Assembly: GCA_028697145.1 (NCBI GenBank)
Contig: JAQVFR010000001.1
Location: forward strand, 62,001-126,000
Direction: 5' to 3'
Source of the DNA: Actinomycetota bacterium
Lineage (GTDB): Bacteria > Actinomycetota > Geothermincolia > Geothermincolales > RBG-13-55-18
Length of the DNA stretch: 64,000 bases
The notes under the pieces: model-generated
What the model was told of the DNA's origin: nothing
What the model saw: only the letters and a program-made list of their open reading frames with translations
Databases searched by the model: none
Made by a program: the position numbers and the translations under genes
Part shown: positions 1 to 8,593 of the stretch, in pieces
How the letters are laid out: each line of letters starts with the position of its first letter
Position numbering within the stretch: position 1 is the first letter of the stretch

Positions 1-1103
1 CGGGGACCCCGAAAGGGGTGATGATCACACATTATAACGGGGTGGTGAACTGCTGCCAGTTCGCGTACTGGTTCGGCGGGGGAGACGTTGACTACCAGGA
101 CGGCAAGTTCATGGTAAGGCGCGAGGAGGGGGACCGGCCCGAGGACCATCCGGTCGGCCAGGGGACGGAGATATCCCTCATCGTGGTGCCGTGGTTCCAT
201 GCCATGGGCGTCATCGGCTATCTCTCCATGCAGCTCCTGGGGGGCAACACCCTGGTGGTCTTCCCGCGCTTCGACCCCACAGAGTACCTGCAGGCGATAC
301 CGAAGTACCGCGCCACCGTCTTCGGGGGAGCCCCGCAGCTCTTCGTGCCCCTGGTGGAGAACCCCCTCTTCGAGGAGACGGACCTCTCTGAGATCCGCAT
401 GGTGGCCTCCGGCGCCGCCCCCATCCCGCACCACCTGCTCGAGACCCTCACGGAGAAGATACCGGGGGTCATCTGCGAGGCCTACGGCCTCTCGGAGTGC
501 ACCATGGGCTGCTGCGCCAACCCGCCCACCCGCGACGGTTTCAGGCTCGGCTCTGTAGGGCTCCCCATGCAGGACACCGAGATCCGGATTATGGAATCCG
601 AAAAAGGTGAAGAGGAGATGCCGGCGGGGGAGATAGGGGAGATATGCGTCAAGGGGCCACAGGTGATGAAGGGGTACTGGAACAAGCCCGAGGAGACGGC
701 CGAGGTGCTGCGCGGCGGCTGGCTCTACACCGGGGATATCGGCAAGTACGACGAGGACGGTTACATATATATCGTCGACCGTAAGAAGGACATGCTCATC
801 TACAAGGGCTACAACGTGTATCCGCGTGACCTCGAGGAGGTCGTCAACGCGCATCCCGCGGTAGCGCAGTCGGCGGTGGTAGGTAAGTATGACGAGCGCG
901 CCGGCGACATCCCCGTCGCCTTCGTAGAGCTCAAGCCCGGCGCCCAGGCAAGCGAGGATGAACTCCTGGAATACGCCAACTCCAAGCTCGCCGCGTACAA
1001 GAAGATAAGGCTGATCCGGGTAGTGGAGGCGCTCCCGGCCAGCGGCGCCGGCAAGATCCTCAGGCGCGAGCTGCGCGACCAGGCCCAGGATTTCGAGATC
1101 TGA
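1..1103 (+). CDS. AMP-dependent acyl-CoA synthetase/ligase (C-terminal part, truncated by window start)
   Basis: Frame is open to the left edge and reads GTPKGVMITHYN (P-loop-like motif), then YTGDIGKYDEDGYIYIVDRKKDMLIYKGYNVYPRDLEE and a C-terminal SGAGKILRRELR motif typical of the ANL superfamily. Confidence 0.93.
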   Translation, partial: GTPKGVMITHYNGVVNCCQFAYWFGGGDVDYQDGKFMVRREEGDRPEDHPVGQGTEISLIVVPWFHAMGVIGYLSMQLLGGNTLVVFPRFDPTEYLQAIPKYRATVFGGAPQLFVPLVENPLFEETDLSEIRMVASGAAPIPHHLLETLTEKIPGVICEAYGLSECTMGCCANPPTRDGFRLGSVGLPMQDTEIRIMESEKGEEEMPAGEIGEICVKGPQVMKGYWNKPEETAEVLRGGWLYTGDIGKYDEDGYIYIVDRKKDMLIYKGYNVYPRDLEEVVNAHPAVAQSAVVGKYDERAGDIPVAFVELKPGAQASEDELLEYANSKLAAYKKIRLIRVVEALPASGAGKILRRELRDQAQDFEI

Positions 1104-1130
1104 CCTCTTGGCCTCCAGTATGCACTCGGA

Positions 1131-1157
1131 AGGGCCCGCCACGGCGCGGGCCCTTTT
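1131..1157 (+). terminator. Rho-independent terminator after the acyl-CoA ligase
   Basis: AGGGCCCGC-CACGGC-GCGGGCCCTTTT: 9-bp perfect GC stem followed by a short T tract, 28 bp after the stop codon. Confidence 0.75.
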
Positions 1158-1549
1158 CATGCCGGGGGAGCATGCCGGGGAGGGAACGCGGGGTGACCGC
1201 TCCGGGGGTATGGAGAACGACATATAAACTTTACATAAGATACATTATCGGCGGTATTATCACCAGGAGTCACATCTCCCTGCCACCTTTTCGCCCGCGT
1301 ATGCAGGGCTCCTCCGCCCACATCCTCGCTCGTCCGGCTAGATTTGAGCACCCCGAGGTTATCCGCGAGGTTCTCACCGCGTAAATGACTCCGGCGCCAG
1401 CGCGATAAACGTACGTGTACTCGCTGTATGAATATAAATGCTGGCGGTTTTGCATACCGAGGAGTAAGCAATATAATCTACTAGAGCCAGTTTGTTATAT
1501 TCTAGTTATCCGGCATGCACGCGCCAGCGAATGAACGGAGGGTCTCACC

Positions 1550-2605
1550 ATGGCCAGGCTGAGGATGTGCAAGCACTGCGGCGTTCCTCTGGGATTCTCC
1601 AGGGAGAACAGTTGGGGGTCCGACGGGAGCATCACCCAGACCAGCAACCCGGACCACAGGGTGATCTTCTACGAGGCGGAGGGCATGAACCGCCTCCTGG
1701 ACAACATCGCGGGGCTGCTGGGGGTGCCCATCGACCATATAGTCATCGAGGGCAAGCGCAAATCCACCTACAACTATCTCCAGGGCATGTTCTCGGGGAT
1801 AAAGCTGGCGGTGGTCAAGGCCTTCCTGCGCCGCAGGGTCTACGAGACCATATCGGCCCGCGGCGGCCTGCTGGGTTACGGGCATTACGAACTCGTCGAT
1901 TTCAAGCCGGGCCGGTACATCGAGGTCAAGGGCAGCAACGTCTACTCCCTCACCCTGTTCAGCGCCGACATGGCCGCCGTCTTCAACCTGGTCGAGGGAC
2001 TGCCCGCGCAGATAACCTGGGAGGACCGGGGCGAGAACGAACTGCTCATACGGGTGGTGCCCGGCCAAGAGGCCGATGCGGAGATGGCGGCCCGCCTCGC
2101 GCGCGTCGTCCTGCCCCGCAAGCCGGGCAATATAACCTTCGAGAGATGCCCCTCGTGCGGGATCCCCATCGACTTCAAGGGTTTCACCTGGGAACCGGAC
2201 AGGGGCACCATCACCGACAACGCGACCGGCAGGCGCATGGCCATCCTGGGGGCGGAGGGCGTTGAGGCGGTCTTCCGCGAGCTCGAGTCCGAGCTGGGCG
2301 AGGAGCTGTCGCGGACCATAGTCGAGGCTCAGCGACGCTACGTCGTCGACACCCTGCAGATGGCCGAGGTGCGCCGGGACCCCTCCTACCTCACCCACCA
2401 GCTCGCCCTGCGCGGCATGGGCAACGTCGTCCGCTTCGAGTTGAGCAGGGACAGGCTGGAGGCAGTGGTGGAGAACGCCATACCTCCCCTGCTGGTGGCC
2501 GGCATGATGCAGGGTATATTCGAACTCCTCACCGGCAAGGGCTCGAGTTGCTCGTACGAGCGCGACGGCGCGGGCTCCCTCAGGCTTACCGTGGAGTCGG
2601 CTTAG
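1550..2605 (+). CDS. Hypothetical protein with two tandem CxxCG(V/I)P zinc-ribbon-like units
   Basis: 351-aa ORF with RBS-like ggaggg upstream. CKHCGVPLGF near the N-terminus and CPSCGIPIDF mid-protein start two alignable repeats. Confidence 0.75.
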   Translation: MARLRMCKHCGVPLGFSRENSWGSDGSITQTSNPDHRVIFYEAEGMNRLLDNIAGLLGVPIDHIVIEGKRKSTYNYLQGMFSGIKLAVVKAFLRRRVYETISARGGLLGYGHYELVDFKPGRYIEVKGSNVYSLTLFSADMAAVFNLVEGLPAQITWEDRGENELLIRVVPGQEADAEMAARLARVVLPRKPGNITFERCPSCGIPIDFKGFTWEPDRGTITDNATGRRMAILGAEGVEAVFRELESELGEELSRTIVEAQRRYVVDTLQMAEVRRDPSYLTHQLALRGMGNVVRFELSRDRLEAVVENAIPPLLVAGMMQGIFELLTGKGSSCSYERDGAGSLRLTVESA

Positions 2606-2619
2606 GCGCCGGACCGCCC

Positions 2620-3123
2620 TCAGCCATCCTCGGCCAGCGGTTTGCCGGTGTGATAAGCCCAGCCGTGGCAGCGCGCGATCTCGCTGCCCTCCCCGTCCCG
2701 CACCTCCATGCGGTAGAACCCGGTCCTCCCGGCCCTTTTCACCAGTTCGACCTCGGCCGTCAGCTCGCCGTCCACGGGAGCCGCGGCGAGAAAGTCCACG
2801 CCCACCGACAGGGCCATCGCCCTGGTCCCGAAGGAATTGGCCGCCGCCCCGAAGGCCAGGTCCGCCAGGGAGAATATGACCCCGCCGTGCACCATGCCCA
2901 GGAAGTTCAGGTGTCGCGGGGCCAGGTCGAGGCGCACCCTCGCCCATCCCTCGCGGATGTCAACCAGTTCCGCCCCGATCGCCTCCCCGTAGGCGTCACC
3001 CTCGATTATCTCCCGGGTACTTTGCGTGACTTTCTTTTCCATCTTCCCTTTCTCCTTGGCCTGGTCCTCGTCCCCCGCCGTCTCCGCGCCGAAGCTGCCA
3101 TATCCGTCCCGGCCCTCATACAT
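2620..3123 (-). CDS. PaaI/YdiI-like hotdog-fold thioesterase
   Basis: GMVHGGVIFSLADLAFGAAANSFGTRAMALSVGVDFLAAA matches the hotdog thioesterase (4HBT) pattern. Confidence 0.82.
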   Translation of the reverse strand: MYEGRDGYGSFGAETAGDEDQAKEKGKMEKKVTQSTREIIEGDAYGEAIGAELVDIREGWARVRLDLAPRHLNFLGMVHGGVIFSLADLAFGAAANSFGTRAMALSVGVDFLAAAPVDGELTAEVELVKRAGRTGFYRMEVRDGEGSEIARCHGWAYHTGKPLAEDG

Positions 3124-3143
3124 GTTCCAGGGCGCGCGCCGCC

Positions 3144-3701
3144 TCAGGCCTGCTCATGCGCGCCTTCACGCTCCATAATGGAGATAATGCGGTCCAGCCA
3201 ACGTAACTCGCTGCGGTACATGGCTCGCTCCCGCGAGAGTATCTCCAGGAACAGGTCGGCTGAGAGCCCCCTCAGCAGATCCCCCTCCCGCGCCAGGCGT
3301 TTCGCCTGACTTGCCAGGAACTCCCGCCGGCGCCGCATGGAATCCAGCGCCTCCCCCGGCTCCAGACGATGCAGGAAGGCCACCCCTACCGCCATATCCA
3401 TGCGCAACGGCTCGCGGCTCGAGCAGAGGGAGTACACCAGGTCACGCAGCCTGTCCTCTCCAGCCGCCGTGATGGCGTACACGCGCCTCTCGGGCAGGTT
3501 CCCCTCCTTCTCGGTCCAGGAGGTCAGACTCCCCTCCTCCTCCAGGCGGGCCAGCGCCTTGTACACGCCCACCTTGCTCGCCCTCGCCCAGCGCAGCATG
3601 CCCCGTTCCTCCATGTCGCGCATGAGGTCGTAGCCGTGCCTCTCCCCCTCCGAGAGCAGCCCCAGGACCATGGCCGTCAGCGTGGAGGCCACTGTCCCCA
3701 C
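3144..3701 (-). CDS. PadR family transcriptional regulator
   Basis: VLGLLSEGERHGYDLMRDMEERG...VYKALARLEEEGSLTSWTEKEGNLPERRVYAITAAGEDRLRDL is a PadR winged-helix signature. Confidence 0.88.
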   Translation of the reverse strand: MGTVASTLTAMVLGLLSEGERHGYDLMRDMEERGMLRWARASKVGVYKALARLEEEGSLTSWTEKEGNLPERRVYAITAAGEDRLRDLVYSLCSSREPLRMDMAVGVAFLHRLEPGEALDSMRRRREFLASQAKRLAREGDLLRGLSADLFLEILSRERAMYRSELRWLDRIISIMEREGAHEQA

Positions 3702-3708
3702 CTCCTCG

Positions 3709-3741
3709 TAATTAATAGTTAACTAATTAATAATTAACTAT
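3709..3741. promoter_or_regulatory. Candidate PadR operator: AT-rich palindrome and direct repeat
   Basis: TAGTTAACTA (3716-3725, perfect palindrome) and TAATTAACTA (3731-3740), 15 bp apart, immediately upstream of padR in otherwise GC-rich DNA. Confidence 0.45.
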
Positions 3742-3805
3742 ATTGGATGCGATACCGCAACACGTCGATACTCGCCGCAAGCTTGCTGCGGCAAGCCGCG
3801 CCGGC

Positions 3806-4441
3806 TCATTCCGGCGGCGGGACCTCCAGCCTGCCGTCCGCTATGCGTATGAGGCGGTTCACCACCTCGCCGCACAGCATACGCAGCTCGAAAGCGTTGA
3901 AGTATGAGGTCGCCGAGGCATCGAAGAGGATGCGGGCGTTGGGCTCGAACTCCTCGTCTCCACTCCACATGATGAAGAGCAGGGGCAGGCGGGGGAAGGT
4001 ATTCACCACCATGCCCAGGTCGCCCTGGTCGACCTCGCGGCCTCCCAGCTTTTCGCAGGCCGCCCGCATCGCCTCCAGGTCATCTCCGAACCTGCGGCAG
4101 ACCCTCTCTTCGACCGTGTCCGAGAAGCTCTTGGCGTAGAAGAGTCCGTCTTTCAAGTCGCGGTACGGGACCCACTGGTTGGCGAGCGGCGTGGCTACGG
4201 CGTTAGCCAGATACAGGACGGCCAGGAGCTTGACCACGTAGGTGTCGAGGAACTCCGGCGCCCTGAACGCCAGGTCCGGGTGGCTCACGCGTATCTCCCA
4301 GCGCATGAAAGATAGCCTGAACGCCTCCTCCTCGTAGGGGACGCCTGCTCTCTCCGCGATATCGCCGGCGGCGCTCCGCCTCAACATGCTGCTCGGCTCG
4401 GAGAAAGGGTCTTTGGCCTTCCCCCCGTCGTTCTCTCCCAT
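3806..4441 (-). CDS. DUF3786 domain-containing protein
   Basis: LANQWVPYRDLKDGLFYAKSFSDTVEERVCRRFGDD...GGREVDQGDLGMVVNTFPRLPLLFIMWSGDEEFEPNARILFDASATSYF resembles DUF3786. Start taken at MGENDGG; the listed longer ORF start is probably spurious. Confidence 0.75.
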   Translation of the reverse strand: MGENDGGKAKDPFSEPSSMLRRSAAGDIAERAGVPYEEEAFRLSFMRWEIRVSHPDLAFRAPEFLDTYVVKLLAVLYLANAVATPLANQWVPYRDLKDGLFYAKSFSDTVEERVCRRFGDDLEAMRAACEKLGGREVDQGDLGMVVNTFPRLPLLFIMWSGDEEFEPNARILFDASATSYFNAFELRMLCGEVVNRLIRIADGRLEVPPPE

Positions 4442-4500
4442 CTCGGCTTGTCCTTCCTGGTCCCCTGGCCGCGCCGCCCCGCGCGTGCGGCGTTGACGAT

Positions 4501-4755
4501 TCAAAGCCGGCCAAACGCGGTTCGGGTGACTTCGAAGGCGACGCCGTCCAGGCCGCGGAGATCCACGAACTCCCCGCCCAACATCTTTCTCCCACGCGTC
4601 CGCCCCGGGACTCCCCCCTCGCCTGCGCCGGGACAGGCCAGCTTTGTGTTGTTGCCCGATGGCTGCGGAAAGATGGTCTCGCTCATGCACAGCGACTTGC
4701 CCGCCTGTGCCCGCGCGGCGTGCCCCTTCCTGCTGTCTGCACATGCCTCTTTCAT
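4501..4755 (-). CDS. Small hypothetical protein (uncertain)
   Basis: 84-aa ORF preceded by CGGAGGCGGTGG-ATG (plausible RBS); no recognisable domain. Confidence 0.3.
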   Translation of the reverse strand: MKEACADSRKGHAARAQAGKSLCMSETIFPQPSGNNTKLACPGAGEGGVPGRTRGRKMLGGEFVDLRGLDGVAFEVTRTAFGRL

Positions 4756-4811
4756 CCACCGCCTCCGTCGCTCGATACCCGCTTATATCTCCGGCTCCCT
4801 CGCGGCGCCAG

Positions 4812-5531
4812 TCACGAGACCGACCCCACCAGGCCCCTTACCTGCGTGGGGACCGCGCGGGAGAGCTTTTCCGCCCATTCCAGCAGGACCTCGTCCGCGT
4901 ATCCCTTCATCCCGGAGAGGCTGGCGTCCAGTGTCTTGCCCGGACTGAACTGCTGCAGGACAAGGACCCGCGCTCCCTGCATGCGCGGCGCCAGCGACTC
5001 GAGGTCCTCGAGGCCCACCAGTCCCGGCACCACCGTGCAGCGGAATTCGTGCTCGACTCCACTGGCGATTATGACGTCTATCGACTCGGCGATGTTCATG
5101 GGGTCCAACGGCATGCGCACGACCTCGGCATACCTCTCAAGGGAGGTCTTGACGTCCATCGCCACGAAGTCGGCCAGCCCCCGCGAGATCAGGTCGGCCA
5201 GCATCCGCGGCCGCGAACCGTTGCTGTCGACCTTCACCGGCTGTCCTGTCCCCTTCAACCTGGCGCAGAGCTCAGGCAGGTCTTCGTGGATGGTCGGCTC
5301 ACCCCCGGTGATCGACACGCCATCTATCCACCCGGCGCGCTGGCGCAGGAAGAATTCCAGGTCATCCCATGCCACGTTGTCCTCGCTGCCGCCCGCCTCC
5401 AGCAGCTCGGCATTGTGGCAGTACGGACAGCGGAAATTGCAGCCCCCCAGGAAAAGGACACTGCATACCCTCCCCGGCCAGTCGAGCATGCTCGAGGGAA
5501 GGAGGCCCCTCATGTTCTCCAGGCACGACAT
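4812..5531 (-). CDS. nrdG: Anaerobic ribonucleoside-triphosphate reductase activating protein (radical SAM)
   Basis: LFLGGCNFRCPYCHNAELL (CxxxCxxC radical SAM motif), SITGGEPTIHEDLPEL; lies next to nrdD. Start taken at MSCLENMRG. Confidence 0.9.
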   Translation of the reverse strand: MSCLENMRGLLPSSMLDWPGRVCSVLFLGGCNFRCPYCHNAELLEAGGSEDNVAWDDLEFFLRQRAGWIDGVSITGGEPTIHEDLPELCARLKGTGQPVKVDSNGSRPRMLADLISRGLADFVAMDVKTSLERYAEVVRMPLDPMNIAESIDVIIASGVEHEFRCTVVPGLVGLEDLESLAPRMQGARVLVLQQFSPGKTLDASLSGMKGYADEVLLEWAEKLSRAVPTQVRGLVGSVS

Positions 5532-5533
5532 GT

Positions 5534-5785
5534 TCAGTTGATGAAGTCGGAGACGTCCTTGGGGCTGGGCACGGCGCAGCGCCACGCATGCACCTCGCTC
5601 CCGCCCTCGTCGACGACTACTATCGACGGCGTGCATAGAACGCTGTAATAAGCCGCTTCCGCCAGCCCGTCCGGCTGCTCGATGTCGTATATCTCGGTCT
5701 CGGGAAAACGTCCCGCGACCTCCTTGGCCGCCGGGCACTTCTGGCAATCCTGCTTAACGAAGACCTTGAGATGCTGCACGCTCAA
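5534..5785 (-). CDS. Glutaredoxin/thioredoxin-like protein of the anaerobic RNR locus
   Basis: LKVFVKQDCQKCPAAKEVAGRF (CxxC) and CTPSIVVVDEGG; lies between nrdD and nrdG with a 32-bp overlap with nrdD. Confidence 0.78.
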   Translation of the reverse strand: MSVQHLKVFVKQDCQKCPAAKEVAGRFPETEIYDIEQPDGLAEAAYYSVLCTPSIVVVDEGGSEVHAWRCAVPSPKDVSDFIN

Positions 5786-8564
5786 AACCCCCTTTCAGGT
5801 CCGTCCTGACGCGGTCCTTCAGCTCCCCCAGCTTCCCCTTGTTCCAGGTGGTCACCTTGGAGAAATAGCCGACGATGCGGGTTATGCCGTATATGTTGTC
5901 GGATCCGCACTGCGGGCATTCCTCGTGCAAGCCGCGGTGGGTGCGCTTGCAGTCGTTGCATACCGTGAACTCCGGGGAGAAGGCTATCTGCGACGACTGG
6001 GTGTTGTGGAAGGTCTTGACGACGAAGCTCTTGATGGCCGCCGGATCCGGCCGGCTCTCCCCCAGCCAAATATGGCAGATGGCACCGGCATCGATGAGCG
6101 GGTGGAAGAGGCTCTGCTTCTGCACCCTCTCGATATAGTCGATGTCGGCGTCCACGTTCAGGTGCACGCTGTTGGTGTAGTAGAACTCGTCGTTATCCGG
6201 GCTCCCCTTGAGCACGCGCACGGCCTGGGTGGGGTAATACTTGGTGTCCAGCTTGGCCAGGCGGTAGCCGCTCGACTCGGCGGGCGATTCCTCCAGCACC
6301 AGGTTTATGCCGTGTTGCTGGGAGAGCCGTTTGCAGGTCAGGTTCATGTGGGCGACGACCTTGAGCCCGAACTTCAGCGCCTCCTGGGACTGGTGAAGCT
6401 CCATCCCGGTATGGTACTGCACCATCTCGTTGAGCCCGAGGAGCCCCGCGAGATAGGTCAGGCGCTCCAGCCTCAGGTACGGCTCGCCGTCTTTTGCGTC
6501 GCAGAGTACGGAGAGGGGGCCTCCGACCCCCTGTCCCAGCAGGCTGGCGATGAACTCCTTCTTCTGGATGTGGGCCTTGGCCACCAGCTCCATGGCCTTC
6601 TCCAGCTCGTGGAAGAGGACCTCTTCGGAGCCGTTGGCCTTGTAGGCTATGCGCGGCAGGTTGATGGTGATGTTCTGGAGGGCGGAAAAGCGCATCCTCT
6701 CCGGGCTCATCGCCTCCTCCAGGTCCTCCTCGTTGAGCTTCAGCTTGAGCCTGCAGCACTGGGAAACGGTTATCTCGTCGCCGCGGTCGAACACGAAATA
6801 GGTGATGCCCTGCCGCGAGGCGACCTCGCACGCCAGGTCCAGGAACTCGTCGTGTCCATCGGTGCGGAAGAAGTCGTCGTTGATGTGCAGCAGCGGCTTG
6901 GGGAACACGAAGGTCTTGCCCATGGCGTCCCCCTCGAGATAGACCTCGAACAGCGCCTTGAGGAAGGTCTGCGCCTCCTTCTCGTAGTCTTTGTACGTCT
7001 TGCCCGTGTAGACTCCACCCGGCCCGATGGCCGGGGCGTCCCGGAAGTGGCGCGGGATGCTCCAGTAGAGGTTGAAATCGGTGAACACCACCTGGCTCCC
7101 CCTGGCGCCGGCGAGCTGGTTGAACTCGTAGATCAGCATCTGCGCCAGCTGCCTGATACGGTCGAAGCCCAGCCCCACCAGGTAAGGAGCGAAGAACATG
7201 TTCACGGCCTCCCAGCCGATGGCCCCGGCGTAGTGCGACTGCAGGGTCGAGGCCATCTTGACCATGTGCCCGATGAGCACCTCGGGGTGCTTGGCCGGGC
7301 GCGAGGTGCTGGTGATGTTGGGAAGGGATATGCCGAACTTCTTGATATAGTCCAGGCTATGGCCGCCGCAATTATGGGAATAGATGCCGTTGGCTATGAG
7401 GGTGCCGCTCTCCGTGGTCACATCGTAGATATATACGTCCAGGACCTCAACGGGTTCGGCCATGATGACCCTGGCTCGACGCGCCGCCGGCGCTGCCGCC
7501 ACGCCCGCCCCGTCGCGGCCGCGCCTCGTGCGGGAAACGGATGAGGCCTGCGCGGCCTCGGAGACCAGTTCCTGCAGCCTCCGGTGCGCCAGGAATACGT
7601 CCTCGGCGTTGAAGCGGAACTTGAACGACGTCGCGTTGGCCTCGATAAGGTGGGAGATATCTATCTCCTCCAGGCCCCTCGCCCTGCCCTCCTCGACGTC
7701 CAGCGTCTCCATTTCGTCACCCACCTGCACCATGGAGGCGGGCTTGGTGTCCTCCGAGGTTATCACGGGGTGGTCATGGGTCACCACGCAGTACCTGCGG
7801 TCGGAGGTGGCCAGGAAGACCATCCCCTTGCCCAGGCGGTCCTTTTTCACCACCCGCTTGACGTCGGTCCAGTTGCCCCCGCGATCGAGCATCTCCAGCC
7901 TCCCGGGATACTTGACCCGGACCGTGGGCTCCGGCCTGGTCTCTCCCGGCAGAAGATGGTATAGCTGCTCCATGGTGGTGGTGAAGACGAGGTGCGATCC
8001 CTTGACCCTCCAGTGCACCACGGTATCTCCGATGTAGGAATAAGGCCTGATGATGAAGCCGAGGTCGTGAAGGTGGATGTCCCCGACCATGTGTGCGCGC
8101 GCGATGTCGTCGGAGAAAACGTTGCGCAGGGCGAACTCCTTGAGGATGGCCTCGGCCAGGGTGAGGTTGATGGACTCCGGGTTATGGGTGGTGTTGGAGT
8201 TCTCCTTGTTGGCGCTGGTGATGATCTGCTCGACGTCGTACATGGGCAGGCCCACGTGCGAGTGTTTCTTATGCATGGTCCCCAGGCCGCGCTCCAGCAG
8301 CTCCAGGTCCACGAGCTCGCGGATGATGGAGGTGGTCACGGTGTTCATGTGACCCTGGACTATCCTCTCCTCCACGCGGTCGGCGATCTCCTGCGCCAGC
8401 TCCCGGCTGGCATCGGTCTCCAGCACCAGGGAGTTGACTATCTTGTCCTTGTCCCAGAGGTTTATCTCCTCCTTGGAAGACGTGCTTACCAGGAGGGCTA
8501 TATCGGTGGCGTCCTCGGCCCTTTCCTTTCTTTTCAATACCCTTATATTGCTGGCAGCAGACAC
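5754..8564 (-). CDS. nrdD: Anaerobic (class III) ribonucleoside-triphosphate reductase, intein-containing precursor
   Basis: N-terminal ATP-cone-like region (IRVLKRKERAEDATD...KIVNSLV), GDIHLHDLGFIIRPY, C-terminal zinc site CNDC...CPQCG and glycyl-radical motif RIVGYFSKVTTWNKGKLGEL. Confidence 0.95.
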   Translation of the reverse strand: MSAASNIRVLKRKERAEDATDIALLVSTSSKEEINLWDKDKIVNSLVLETDASRELAQEIADRVEERIVQGHMNTVTTSIIRELVDLELLERGLGTMHKKHSHVGLPMYDVEQIITSANKENSNTTHNPESINLTLAEAILKEFALRNVFSDDIARAHMVGDIHLHDLGFIIRPYSYIGDTVVHWRVKGSHLVFTTTMEQLYHLLPGETRPEPTVRVKYPGRLEMLDRGGNWTDVKRVVKKDRLGKGMVFLATSDRRYCVVTHDHPVITSEDTKPASMVQVGDEMETLDVEEGRARGLEEIDISHLIEANATSFKFRFNAEDVFLAHRRLQELVSEAAQASSVSRTRRGRDGAGVAAAPAARRARVIMAEPVEVLDVYIYDVTTESGTLIANGIYSHNCGGHSLDYIKKFGISLPNITSTSRPAKHPEVLIGHMVKMASTLQSHYAGAIGWEAVNMFFAPYLVGLGFDRIRQLAQMLIYEFNQLAGARGSQVVFTDFNLYWSIPRHFRDAPAIGPGGVYTGKTYKDYEKEAQTFLKALFEVYLEGDAMGKTFVFPKPLLHINDDFFRTDGHDEFLDLACEVASRQGITYFVFDRGDEITVSQCCRLKLKLNEEDLEEAMSPERMRFSALQNITINLPRIAYKANGSEEVLFHELEKAMELVAKAHIQKKEFIASLLGQGVGGPLSVLCDAKDGEPYLRLERLTYLAGLLGLNEMVQYHTGMELHQSQEALKFGLKVVAHMNLTCKRLSQQHGINLVLEESPAESSGYRLAKLDTKYYPTQAVRVLKGSPDNDEFYYTNSVHLNVDADIDYIERVQKQSLFHPLIDAGAICHIWLGESRPDPAAIKSFVVKTFHNTQSSQIAFSPEFTVCNDCKRTHRGLHEECPQCGSDNIYGITRIVGYFSKVTTWNKGKLGELKDRVRTDLKGGFERAASQGLR
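7371..8039 (-). mobile_element. Mini-intein (223 aa) in NrdD, no homing endonuclease recognised
   Basis: In-frame insert between IIRPY and CGGHSLDYI: block A SYIGDTVV, block B-like RRYCVVTHDHPVIT, block F/G VLDVYIYDVTTESGTLIANGIYSHN followed by +1 Cys. Confidence 0.9.
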
Positions 8565-8593
8565 TTCTTACCCCCTCTCTCGCGCGAGACGTT

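Noticed and set aside
1502-2947. 481-aa minus-strand ORF
   Set aside because: Overlaps both the duplicated CxxCG protein and the thioesterase gene in the wrong frame.
4442-4811. Possible cobalamin riboswitch before DUF3786
   Set aside because: No B12-box (GCCACTG-like) or other cobalamin-riboswitch core sequence could be found.
5682-7544. 620-aa plus-strand ORF opposite nrdD
   Set aside because: High-GC antisense shadow of nrdD; no recognisable motifs, biased Val/Leu/Gly/His composition.
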